From the NCBI GenBank assembly GCA_004558145.1, contig SFDQ01000002.1:248001-312000 (forward strand): a stretch of DNA of 64,000 bases, given 5' to 3'. The stretch is from Oscillospiraceae bacterium. GTDB lineage: Bacteria; Bacillota; Clostridia; Oscillospirales; Ruminococcaceae. Of the stretch, positions 17,257 to 24,541 are shown piece by piece. A model generated the notes under the pieces. The model searched no databases. It saw only the letters and a program-made list of their open reading frames with translations, and had not been told where the DNA came from. The translations under genes were made by a program, and so were the position numbers. How positions within the stretch are numbered: position 1 is the stretch's first letter; each line of letters begins with the position of its first letter.

Positions 17257-17285
17257 TTGCAAACATGCGGGATTTCTGCTATATA
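17257..17285 (+). promoter_or_regulatory. Promoter of the CNNM gene
   Basis: TTGCAA (17257-17262), 17 bp, TATATA (17280-17285), with TG in the extended position. Confidence 0.7.
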
Positions 17286-17338
17286 TATTGTGAGGTGTTT
17301 TAGCCTCTAATCCAATGTTTTGAAAGGTTTGATGATTT

Positions 17339-18616
17339 TTGGATACCCCTGGCCCCAGTATTTACATCGCAATGGTCCTTCTGGTCGCCTGCTCGGCATT
17401 TTTCTCCGCCAGTGAGACGGCCATCTCCTCGTTCAACAAGATCCGCATGCGCAGCAAGGCGGAGGACGGCAACAAGCGGGCGAAAACAGCCCTGAAGGTG
17501 GCGGAGGATTTCGACAAGACCATCTCCACCATCCTCATCGGCAACAACATCGTGAACATGGCCAGCGCCTCGCTGGCCACCGTGGTGGCCACCGCCCTGT
17601 GGGGCCCCACCAGCGGCCCGGCCATCGCCACCTTCGGCATGACGCTGCTGGTGCTGATCTTCGGCGAGATCCTGCCCAAGAGCTTCGCCAAGGATAATCC
17701 CGAGGGCTTTGCCATGCAGGTGGCGGGGATCATTGCGTTTCTGCGCACGCTGTTTTCGCCGGTGGTGTGGTTCTTCGTCAAACTCAAGCAGCTGCTCACC
17801 GGCCGGCACTCCGCCGGACTGGAACTGCAGCCCAGCGTGACCGAGGATGAGCTGAAGACCATCATCGACACGGTGGAGGAAGAGGGCGTGCTGGACAGCC
17901 AGGAGACTGAGATCATCCAGTCTGCCATCGAATTCGACGACATCACCGTGCAGGAGATCCTGGTGCCCCGGGTGGACATGGTGGCGGTGGACGTGAACGA
18001 CCCCGTGGACGAGATCGTGAACACCGTGCTGGACAACTCCTTCACCCGCATCCCGGTGTATGAAGGGGACATCGACCACATCATCGGCATGCTGCACACC
18101 CGCGATCTGTTCGAGTGCATGGCCCGGAACAAGCCCATCGACGTGCGGGCCATGTGCCGCGAGCTGCCCTTCGTCTACCGCACCAAGCGCATCAACGACC
18201 TGATGGCGGAGTTCCGCCGCCAAAAGCAGCACATGGCCATCGTCACCGACGACTACGGCGGAACGCTGGGCCTGGTGACGCTGGAGGACGTGCTGGAAGA
18301 ATTGGTGGGCGAAATTTTCGACGAGACCGACGAGGTGGAAGAGCTGCCGGTGCAGCAGCTGGAAGAGCACCTGTTCCGGGTGGCGGGCGAAGCCAACGTC
18401 TACGACGTGTTCGAGGAGCTGGGCGTTTCCACCCGCAACTTCGACAGCGATTTTTCCAGTACCGCGGGCTGGGCGCTGGAGTGCCTGGAGCACATCCCCG
18501 CCCCCGGCGAGAGTTTTGATTATGAAAACCTGCACGTCACCGTGGAGCAGGTGGAGGACAAACGCATCCTCTCGCTGCTCATCCGGCTGATGCCCAAGGA
18601 GGACGGGCAGGACTAA
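17339..18616 (+). CDS. CNNM/CorC (HlyC) family divalent cation transporter, copy 1
   Basis: The protein has a DUF21/CNNM membrane domain with about four helices (residues 1-150, motif FSASETAISS and FGEILPKSFAKDNPE), a CBS pair (about 190-320, ending in VTDDYGGTLGLVTLEDVLEELVGEI) and a C-terminal CorC_HlyC domain. Family members export or exchange magnesium and bind ATP-Mg at the CBS pair. The start is a TTG with GAAAGG upstream. A nearby ATG at 17332 is out of frame. It is followed 14 bp later by asnA. A second family member is at 59474-60799. Confidence 0.88.
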   Translation: MDTPGPSIYIAMVLLVACSAFFSASETAISSFNKIRMRSKAEDGNKRAKTALKVAEDFDKTISTILIGNNIVNMASASLATVVATALWGPTSGPAIATFGMTLLVLIFGEILPKSFAKDNPEGFAMQVAGIIAFLRTLFSPVVWFFVKLKQLLTGRHSAGLELQPSVTEDELKTIIDTVEEEGVLDSQETEIIQSAIEFDDITVQEILVPRVDMVAVDVNDPVDEIVNTVLDNSFTRIPVYEGDIDHIIGMLHTRDLFECMARNKPIDVRAMCRELPFVYRTKRINDLMAEFRRQKQHMAIVTDDYGGTLGLVTLEDVLEELVGEIFDETDEVEELPVQQLEEHLFRVAGEANVYDVFEELGVSTRNFDSDFSSTAGWALECLEHIPAPGESFDYENLHVTVEQVEDKRILSLLIRLMPKEDGQD

Positions 18617-18630
18617 GCGAGGTGTTTTTG

Positions 18631-19638
18631 GTGAGCGAGTATCCCATCCCCCAGGGCTATGTGCCCTGCCTGGGCCTTTACGACACCCAGAAGGCCATTG
18701 GCATGATCAAGCAGGCCTTCGAGGTCAAGCTGTGCGCGGCGCTGCACCTCAAGCGGGTCACCGCCCCCCTGTTCGTGGACCCGGCCCTGGGCCTGAACGA
18801 CGACCTGAACGGCGTGGAGCGCCCGGTGAGCTTTGACATCCCCGCCGCCGGCGTCAGCGCCCAGGTAGTGCACAGTCTGGCCAAGTGGAAGCGGCTGGCC
18901 CTGCATCAGTACGGCTTCCGCCCCGGCAACGGCCTGCTCACCGACATGAACGCCATCCGCCGGGACGAGGAACTGGATAACCTCCACTCGGTGTATGTGG
19001 ACCAGTGGGACTGGGAAAAGGTCATCGACGCGGACCAGCGCACCCGGGAGTATCTGCACGCCACGGTGCAGAACATCGTCTACGCCATCAGCTCCACTTT
19101 GGACGAACTGAAATGGCAGTTCCCCCAGCTCACCGGCAGCCTGTGCCGGGAGGTGACCTTTGTCACCAGCCAGGAGCTGGAGGACCGCTGGCCGGACCTT
19201 ACCCCCAAAGAGCGGGAGAACGCCTTTGCCAAGGAGCACCGCACCATCTTCATCGAGCAGATCGGCGGCAAGCTGAAGAGCGGCAAGCCCCACGACGGCC
19301 GCGCCCCGGACTACGACGACTGGAGCCTGAACGGCGACCTTTTGTTCTGGCACGAGCCGCTGCAGTGCGCGGTGGAGATCAGCAGCATGGGCATCCGGGT
19401 GGACCCGGCGGCCCTGGACCGTCAGCTGACCCTGGCGGGCTGCGACGAGCGGCGGGGCCTTGCCTTCCACAAGATGCTGCTGGCGGGCCAGCTGCCCCTG
19501 ACCATCGGCGGCGGCATCGGCCAGAGCCGGCTGTGCATGCTGCTGCTGGAAAAGGTGCATGTGGGCGAGGTGCAGGTGAGCATCTGGGACGCCGCCACCC
19601 GCAAAGCCTGCGAACAGGCGGGCATTCCCCTTTTGTAA
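18631..19638 (+). CDS. asnA: Aspartate-ammonia ligase (asparagine synthetase A)
   Basis: Makes asparagine from aspartate, ammonia and ATP; it is related to class II aminoacyl-tRNA synthetases. Motifs seen include FDIPAAGVSAQVVHSLAKWKR, the core MNAIRRDEELDNLHSVYVDQWDWEK, and the motif-3-like GGGIGQSRLCMLLL near the end. The GTG at 18631 is chosen because GCGAGG lies eight bases upstream; GTG 18622 and TTG 18628 are also in frame. At 335 residues it matches the family. It lies directly after the CNNM gene and before a strong terminator, so the two share a transcript. Confidence 0.95.
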   Translation: MSEYPIPQGYVPCLGLYDTQKAIGMIKQAFEVKLCAALHLKRVTAPLFVDPALGLNDDLNGVERPVSFDIPAAGVSAQVVHSLAKWKRLALHQYGFRPGNGLLTDMNAIRRDEELDNLHSVYVDQWDWEKVIDADQRTREYLHATVQNIVYAISSTLDELKWQFPQLTGSLCREVTFVTSQELEDRWPDLTPKERENAFAKEHRTIFIEQIGGKLKSGKPHDGRAPDYDDWSLNGDLLFWHEPLQCAVEISSMGIRVDPAALDRQLTLAGCDERRGLAFHKMLLAGQLPLTIGGGIGQSRLCMLLLEKVHVGEVQVSIWDAATRKACEQAGIPLL

Positions 19639-19655
19639 AAAGCATACATAAGCAA

Positions 19656-19694
19656 AGCGTCCCCCCGGGCTTTGGGCCCGGGGGGACGCTTTTT
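19656..19694 (+). terminator. Terminator after asnA
   Basis: A long GC stem (AGCGTCCCCCCGGGC pairing with GCCCGGGGGGACGCT) followed by TTTTT. Confidence 0.9.
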
Positions 19695-19699
19695 GTCGT

Positions 19700-20386
19700 T
19701 CACAGCAAGCGGCGCAGCACACTGTTTGGCGCAAGGTCGCCCAGCCGCGCCCCCACCGCCGAAAGGAAGTGGGCGTCGGAGGAGGCGAACACCTCCAGCC
19801 CCGGCGGCAGCAGGCCCCTCCGCTCATACTCGGCGGCCAGTTCCGGCCTGCGCAGTTCCACCGCCGAAAATCCCGCTTCCGGCGGCAGCATGCCCAGCAT
19901 GGCAAAAACGGAATAGCTCTCGGCGTCGGCGTGGGCGGGCACCGGCTCGCCCCCAAGGGCCCGGCAGCGGGCCGCCGCTTCCTCCAGCGGCCAGGCGCAG
20001 GCGGCGGTGAGCAGCTTGTCCACCTTGTCCAGCACCCGGTCTTCCTCGTCCGTCACCCACTGCTCGCCCCAGATCACCGGGTCGCAGGGCAGCGCCGGCA
20101 GCGCGGCGTAAAGTTCACGCCCGTATTCCAGCGCCGCCTCCACCGTTTTGAAATAGCAAAGCAGATGCAGCTCCTCGGCGGTGGTGACCTCCAGCCCCGG
20201 CAGAAGGCGCAGGCCGTACTCCCGGCAGGCCTTTTCGGCGGCGGGCAGGTTGAGGGCGCTGTTGTGGTCGGTGATGGCGATGAGCTCGCCCCCCGCCAGC
20301 TTTGCCAGCCCCGCCACGGTGGCGGGGGTCATGTCCCGGTCGGCGCAGGGGGAAAGGCAGGTGTGCAGATGCAGGTCGTACCGCAT
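19700..20386 (-). CDS. PHP domain phosphoesterase-like protein
   Basis: The PHP fold binds two or three metals for phosphoester hydrolysis. Visible ligands are HLHTCLSPC (residues 5-13), ITDHNS (near 38-43), the GLEV/EELH segment near 64, PAHAD near 149 and SSDAHF near 200. The 228-residue size suits a stand-alone PHP enzyme such as a nucleoside-phosphate phosphatase. It is the last gene of the minus-strand group with the hydrogenase-like protein, and its frequent company with such proteins suggests a signalling role, for example hydrolysing a nucleotide. The substrate is unknown. Confidence 0.82.
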   Translation of the reverse strand: MRYDLHLHTCLSPCADRDMTPATVAGLAKLAGGELIAITDHNSALNLPAAEKACREYGLRLLPGLEVTTAEELHLLCYFKTVEAALEYGRELYAALPALPCDPVIWGEQWVTDEEDRVLDKVDKLLTAACAWPLEEAAARCRALGGEPVPAHADAESYSVFAMLGMLPPEAGFSAVELRRPELAAEYERRGLLPPGLEVFASSDAHFLSAVGARLGDLAPNSVLRRLL

Positions 20387-20408
20387 GGCCTGTTTTCCCC
20401 CTTCCCGT

Positions 20409-20738
20409 TCAAAGTCCCATGGCTTTTGCCAGGGTCAGGCTTGCCTCAAATTCCGGCAGGCCGGTGGCCAGCACCTGCACCCCGTTCTCCTGTGCCCGCT
20501 GGCGGGCCACCTCGTCCAGCTGCGCGCCGTGGCACAGCACGATGCAGGCGCAGTCCGCCAGCGAGGCCACCGCCACCGCGTTCACATTCCCCATCACGGT
20601 GAACCAGGCGTCCCCTTCCTTGGCCCGGCCCATGGCCCAGCTGAGCAGGTCGCCGGTGAAGATGCCTTCGATCTCTCTCTCCTCGCCGGGCACCAGCGGC
20701 TCAAAGCCGCACACCGCGGGCAGGTCTTTCGTGTTCAT
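20409..20738 (-). CDS. DRTGG-type domain protein (distal copy)
   Basis: The protein is a single small alpha/beta domain of 109 residues, with the pattern GEEREIEGIFTGDLLSWAM, FTVMGNVNAVAVASLADCACIVLCHG and ENGVQVLATGLPEFE. It reads like the DRTGG domain found with CBS or phosphotransacetylase proteins, and as a stand-alone protein in clostridial hydrogenase clusters. It overlaps the hydrogenase-like gene by four bases, so translation is coupled. The domain probably binds a ligand. The assignment is by pattern, not search; a second homolog lies at 22481-22831. Confidence 0.65.
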   Translation of the reverse strand: MNTKDLPAVCGFEPLVPGEEREIEGIFTGDLLSWAMGRAKEGDAWFTVMGNVNAVAVASLADCACIVLCHGAQLDEVARQRAQENGVQVLATGLPEFEASLTLAKAMGL

Positions 20739-22033
20739 TCCCCCGCCCCTCCTTTTCTCTCCCTGGCTTTCAGCCGGGCTTCCAGCTGGCGGCAGCGCAG
20801 CAGCACGCAGTCGGTCACCTGGCCGGTGCCCCGCACCACGTCCTCCGCCAGCGCCTCGCAGCTGGGCGCGCCGCAGGCGCCGCAGTCCAGCCCCGGCAGG
20901 GTCTTGAGGATGGTCTGCATCCGATTATAGCGCTCGAACCGCTCGCCCCGGGTGGCCCCCAGCTCCAACACCGGGGCATAGGTGAGGTCGGTGTCCCACA
21001 GCATCTCGGTGGGGATGCCGCCCGCAAGGCGGTTCACCGTGCCCGCCACCGTGCGCTGCATCCGCTTGAGCTTGGTGCGGGCGATGTAGGGGTTTTCCAG
21101 CTGCAAGGAGCCGCCCAGGCACCCGCCGGGGCAGGCCCGCAGCTCCACAAAATCGATCTGGTCGTATTTTTCGTCCTCCAGGTCTTCCAGCACCCGGATG
21201 ATGCTCTCCATGCCGTCGGCCACCAGATGGTTCTCCACCCCGGAAAGGCTCAGCGCCTCGCCGCCGCTGGACGCCCAGGCAAGGCCCGCCGCGCCCGCCG
21301 TGGCCCGGTGGGGCGGGGTGCGGCTGCCGTCCAGCAGGGCCAGCAGCTTGGGGTAAATTTCCGTCACCGACACCGCCCCGTCCAGGGCGCTGCGGCTGCT
21401 GCCCACCGGGGCCCGGCGCATGGTGACCTTGGCCGGGCAGGGCACGATGGCGATGCAGCCTATCTTTTCTTCGGGCAGGCCGGTCTTTTCCGCCGCCTTT
21501 TTCTTGGCCATGCGGGCCGCCAGCTCCATGGGCGGCACCAGCGGCAGCATGTGGTCGATCAGTTCGGGAAAGCGCACCCGGATGAGCCGGGTCACCGCCG
21601 GGCAGGCGGAGCTGATGACCGGCCGCGCCGCGCCGCCGGTGGCCATGATGCGGCTGGTGGCGTCGCTGATGAGCTCGGAGGCCGCCGCCTCCTCGAACAC
21701 GTCGTCAAAGCCCGCGCGGCACAATGCGTCCAGCACCATGTCCTGGTTTTTCTGGTGGTTGTACTGCACATACAGGCTGGGCGGCACGATGGCCACCCGG
21801 TACTCGAAATGCCCCAGCAGCGCCAGCGGGTCGCTCACCGCCCGCTTGGCCCGGTGGGGGCAAAGCCGGATGCACTCGCCGCAGTCGATGCAGCGCTCCG
21901 CCTCAATCACCGCTTTGCCGCCCCGCACCCGGATGGCCTGGGTGGGGCAGCGCTTGATGCAGTTGGTGCAGCCGTTGCACAGACGCTTTTCCAGCGTGAC
22001 CGAATGCACGAATTGGTCCATGGTCTCCTCCAA
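20735..22033 (-). CDS. [FeFe]-hydrogenase-like iron-sulfur protein, probably sensory
   Basis: The order is two [4Fe-4S] motifs (CNGCTNCIKRCP, CIDCGECIRLCP), an H-cluster domain, and a C-terminal LDCGACGAPSCEALAEDV motif of the RnfB/Fes type. The H-cluster loops are changed: SSACPAV for TSCCPGW, VPCPAKVTM for MPCxxKxxE, and RACPGGCLGG for MACxxGCxxGG. All four expected cluster cysteines remain, but the proton-relay cysteine is Ala, as described for HydS-type sensory hydrogenases. At 432 residues it is compact. Neighbours are DRTGG proteins, a kinase-like ATPase and PHP, which supports a regulatory rather than a metabolic role. Confidence 0.85.
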   Translation of the reverse strand: MEETMDQFVHSVTLEKRLCNGCTNCIKRCPTQAIRVRGGKAVIEAERCIDCGECIRLCPHRAKRAVSDPLALLGHFEYRVAIVPPSLYVQYNHQKNQDMVLDALCRAGFDDVFEEAAASELISDATSRIMATGGAARPVISSACPAVTRLIRVRFPELIDHMLPLVPPMELAARMAKKKAAEKTGLPEEKIGCIAIVPCPAKVTMRRAPVGSSRSALDGAVSVTEIYPKLLALLDGSRTPPHRATAGAAGLAWASSGGEALSLSGVENHLVADGMESIIRVLEDLEDEKYDQIDFVELRACPGGCLGGSLQLENPYIARTKLKRMQRTVAGTVNRLAGGIPTEMLWDTDLTYAPVLELGATRGERFERYNRMQTILKTLPGLDCGACGAPSCEALAEDVVRGTGQVTDCVLLRCRQLEARLKARERKGGAGE

Positions 22034-22058
22034 AAACGGCCCGCGCCGGGCCGCCCGT

Positions 22059-22484
22059 TCAGTCGATGTTCACCCGCATGGTGATGGTGGTGCCCACCCC
22101 CACGGTGGACTGGATATCGAACTCGTCGGTGTAGCGCTTCATGTTGGGCAGGCCCATGCCCGCCCCAAAGCCCAGGCTGCGCACCTCGGCGCTGGCGGTG
22201 GAAAACCCCTCCTGCATGGCCTGCTCCACGTCCGGGATGCCGGGCCCCTGGTCCGACAGGACCATCTGCACGTCGTCGTCGCCGATGGCCACGTCGATGC
22301 GCCCACCCCCCGCGTGGATGGCAAGGTTTATCTCCCCTTCATAGAGGGCGATGGAGATGCGCCGCACCGCCGCCGCGGGCACGCCCAGCTTTTTCAGGGT
22401 GGCCTTCAGATCGGCGCTGGCCTCCCCCGCCCGGGCAAAGTCGTCGCCGGGCACGGTGTATTCCAGCCGGATGGGTTCGCTCAT
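22059..22484 (-). CDS. Anti-sigma-factor-type HATPase (SpoIIAB/RsbW-like)
   Basis: The 141-residue GHKL ATPase domain shows the N box in YEGEINLAIHA, the G1 box LSDQGPGIPD and the G2 box GFGAGMGLPNM. There is no dimerisation/phosphoacceptor domain, so it is like the serine kinases SpoIIAB and RsbW rather than a sensor histidine kinase. It overlaps the preceding DRTGG gene by four bases and lies 25 bp before the hydrogenase-like gene. It probably phosphorylates or sequesters a partner in response to the redox state. No anti-anti-sigma (STAS) gene or sigma factor is nearby. Confidence 0.82.
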   Translation of the reverse strand: MSEPIRLEYTVPGDDFARAGEASADLKATLKKLGVPAAAVRRISIALYEGEINLAIHAGGGRIDVAIGDDDVQMVLSDQGPGIPDVEQAMQEGFSTASAEVRSLGFGAGMGLPNMKRYTDEFDIQSTVGVGTTITMRVNID

Positions 22485-22831
22485 GCCATCTCTCCTCCCC
22501 GCAGGCCCTGTTCATAGAGCCTGCCGCAGGCCGCGAACATGGGCAGGTCGGTGGAGAGCACCGCCATGCCCCGCGCCGCCGCCATTTCCACGATCTGCTC
22601 CTGGGGCTGCTTGCCCCGCACGAACACGATGCACACCATGTCCATCATCTCGGCGGTGCGCACCACCTGGGGGTTGTTCAGCCCGGTGAGCAGCACCGCC
22701 TGGTCCTTCACATAGGCCAGCACGTCGCTCATCATGTCGCTGCCGCAGGCCGCGTGCACCTGAACGTCCAGGTCCGCATCGGGCGTGTGCAGCCGCGCAT
22801 TCAGAATCTCTTTCACCTCTCTGATGGTCAT
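22481..22831 (-). CDS. DRTGG-type domain protein (leading copy)
   Basis: This 116-residue protein starts MTIREVKEILNARLHTPD, continues with DLDVQVHAACGSDMMSDVLAYVKD and ends in a LTGLNNPQVVRTAEMMDMVCIVFVRG core. It resembles the protein at 20409 in length and fold pattern, and is the first gene of the minus-strand group. AGAGAGG just precedes the ATG. A ligand-binding role in the same signalling set is inferred. The DRTGG name is by pattern only. Confidence 0.65.
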   Translation of the reverse strand: MTIREVKEILNARLHTPDADLDVQVHAACGSDMMSDVLAYVKDQAVLLTGLNNPQVVRTAEMMDMVCIVFVRGKQPQEQIVEMAAARGMAVLSTDLPMFAACGRLYEQGLRGGEMA

Positions 22832-22888
22832 TACAGACCCTCCCCTCTTTTCCCCTCGGGCGGCCCGGCCGGCCGCCTCCTTTTCTTT

Positions 22889-22917
22889 ATTATAAAAGAT
22901 GCCCCACCCCCTGGCAA
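22889..22917 (-). promoter_or_regulatory. Promoter of the sensory hydrogenase group
   Basis: On the minus strand TTGCCA (22912-22917), 17 bp, TATAAT (22889-22894). It faces away from the hydABC promoter, 78 bp apart. Confidence 0.85.
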
Positions 22918-22994
22918 GGGTCGGACCGTGACATTTTCAACAGTTTTTTATCAACTCGCGCTGCAATTTTATACGGCTTTCCGGTGTTTATTTG

Positions 22995-23023
22995 TTTAAT
23001 TTATAACAGCCTTCTGGTATAAT
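22995..23023 (+). promoter_or_regulatory. Promoter of the hydC-hydA operon
   Basis: TGGTATAAT gives an extended -10 with TATAAT at 23018-23023. The -35 is poor (TTTAAT), as expected for an activator-dependent promoter. Confidence 0.7.
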
Positions 23024-23078
23024 GGAAGCATATGGGCAGGGACCGCTGCCCCCGTGAAAGACCTTCAGGAGGGATACT

Positions 23079-23573
23079 ATGAGGCACTTTTCCACCGTGC
23101 CGTTTTCCGGCACACCCGAGCAGGAAGGGCAGTTGAAAGCCTGGCTCGACGAGAACAAAGACACGCCGGGCGTGGTGATGCCCGCCTTGCAGAAGGCCCA
23201 GGAGATCTACGGCTATCTGCCCATCGAGGTGCAGCGCATGGTGGCCGAAGCGCTGGGCAAGCCCCTGGCCGAGATCTATGGCGTGGCCACCTTCTACTCC
23301 CAGTTCAGCCTGACGCCCAAGGGCAAATACCGCATCAGCGTGTGCCTGGGCACCGCCTGCTACGTGAAGGGCAGCGGCAAGCTGTACGAGAAACTGCAGG
23401 AGAAGCTGGGCATCGCCGGCGGCGAGTGCACGGCGGACGGCAAGTTCAGCCTGGACGCCTGCCGCTGCGTGGGCGCCTGCGGCCTGGCCCCCGTACTTAT
23501 GGTGAACGACGACGTTTACGGCCGCCTGACGGTGGACGACCTGGACGGCATCCTGGCGAAATACCCCGACTGA
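23079..23573 (+). CDS. hydC: NAD-linked [FeFe] hydrogenase subunit, NuoE-like (HydC/HndA)
   Basis: Thioredoxin-like [2Fe-2S] protein of the complex I 24-kDa type. Cluster cysteines are in CLGTACYVKG and CRCVGACGLAP, near residues 90-95 and 128-132. The 164-residue length is normal. It is the first gene of the operon and passes electrons between the NADH site of HydB and the H-cluster of HydA, in an enzyme that couples ferredoxin and NADH to H2. AGGAGGG precedes the ATG. Confidence 0.93.
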   Translation: MRHFSTVPFSGTPEQEGQLKAWLDENKDTPGVVMPALQKAQEIYGYLPIEVQRMVAEALGKPLAEIYGVATFYSQFSLTPKGKYRISVCLGTACYVKGSGKLYEKLQEKLGIAGGECTADGKFSLDACRCVGACGLAPVLMVNDDVYGRLTVDDLDGILAKYPD

Positions 23574-23595
23574 CGAGGCCAAAGGAGGGCGCGCG

Positions 23596-24144
23596 GTGCA
23601 GGAACTTTCGATGAACCTGTTGGACGTGGCCGAGAACTCGGTGGCCGCCGGCGCGAAGCTGGTGCGCATCGAACTCTCGGTGGACGAAGAAGCCCGCCGC
23701 CTGCGCCTTGCCATCATCGACGACGGCAAAGGCATGGACCCGGAGCTGGCAAAACGGGTCACCGACCCCTTCTGCACCAGCCGGACCAGCCGCAAGGTGG
23801 GGCTGGGGCTGCCCTTTCTGAAGATGGCGGCCGAGCTCACCGGCGGGCAGCTGACGCTGGAAAGCGAAGAGGGCAAGGGCACCGCGGTGACGGCGCTTTT
23901 CTGCACCGACCACATCGACATGCCGCCCCTGGGAGACGTGGCCGCCAGCGTGGCGGGCCTTGTGCAGTGCAGCCCGGACATTGATTTTGTGTTCACCCTC
24001 ACCGGCCCGGGCGGGCGCTTTTGCGCCGACACCCGCGAGATGCGGGACATCCTGGGCGGGGTGAGCCTGGCCGAGCCCGAAGTGGCCCTGTGGCTGCGGG
24101 AGTATCTGGCCGAGAACATCCGTGAGATTTTGAAAAAGGAGTAA
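23596..24144 (+). CDS. HATPase-domain protein in the hydrogenase operon
   Basis: A GHKL ATPase fold lies at about residues 1-110: N box LLDVAENSVAAGA, IIDDGKGMDP, DPFCTSRTSRKVGLGLPF and GKGTAVTALF. A C-terminal domain of about 70 residues follows, without a phosphoacceptor histidine motif that I can see. It starts at GTG with AAAGGAGGG upstream. Such genes commonly sit between the hydrogenase subunits in clostridia, where their role is unproven; a kinase-like regulator of the complex is the best guess. It is unlike the SpoIIAB-type protein at 22059 outside the ATP boxes. Confidence 0.8.
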   Translation: MQELSMNLLDVAENSVAAGAKLVRIELSVDEEARRLRLAIIDDGKGMDPELAKRVTDPFCTSRTSRKVGLGLPFLKMAAELTGGQLTLESEEGKGTAVTALFCTDHIDMPPLGDVAASVAGLVQCSPDIDFVFTLTGPGGRFCADTREMRDILGGVSLAEPEVALWLREYLAENIREILKKE

Positions 24145-24150
24145 CGCTGT

Positions 24151-24528
24151 ATGAAGAGTTTGCAGGAACTGGCGGCCATCCGGGACCGGATGCGTCAGAC
24201 CGTGAATACCCGCGAGCCGGGCGAAAACCCCATCCGCGTGCAGGTGGGCATGGCCACCTGCGGCATCGCCATGGGCGCGCGCCCTGTGCTGAACGCCTTC
24301 ACCGAAGAAGTGGCCCGCCGGGGGCTTTCCGGCATCATGGTCACCCAGACCGGCTGCATCGGCATCTGCAAGTATGAGCCGGTGGTGGAGGTCTTTGTGC
24401 CCGGGCAGGAGAAGGTGACCTACGTCCACATGACCCCCGAGAAGGCCGCCCGCGTGGTGGCGGAACATCTGGTGGGCGGGCATGTGGTCACCGAATACAC
24501 CATCGGCCAGGCCGGCACGGAAGAATAA
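24151..24528 (+). CDS. [2Fe-2S] thioredoxin-like ferredoxin (HndB-like)
   Basis: Small 125-residue protein with cysteines in GMATCGIAMGA and QTGCIGICKYEP, the four-cysteine pattern of a thioredoxin-like [2Fe-2S] ferredoxin. It is placed between the HATPase and HydB genes, as HndB is in NADP-reducing hydrogenase operons. It likely carries electrons in, or associates with, the complex. GGAG precedes the ATG within the end of the previous gene's spacer. Confidence 0.85.
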   Translation: MKSLQELAAIRDRMRQTVNTREPGENPIRVQVGMATCGIAMGARPVLNAFTEEVARRGLSGIMVTQTGCIGICKYEPVVEVFVPGQEKVTYVHMTPEKAARVVAEHLVGGHVVTEYTIGQAGTEE

Positions 24529-24541
24529 GGAGGCAGAGCCA

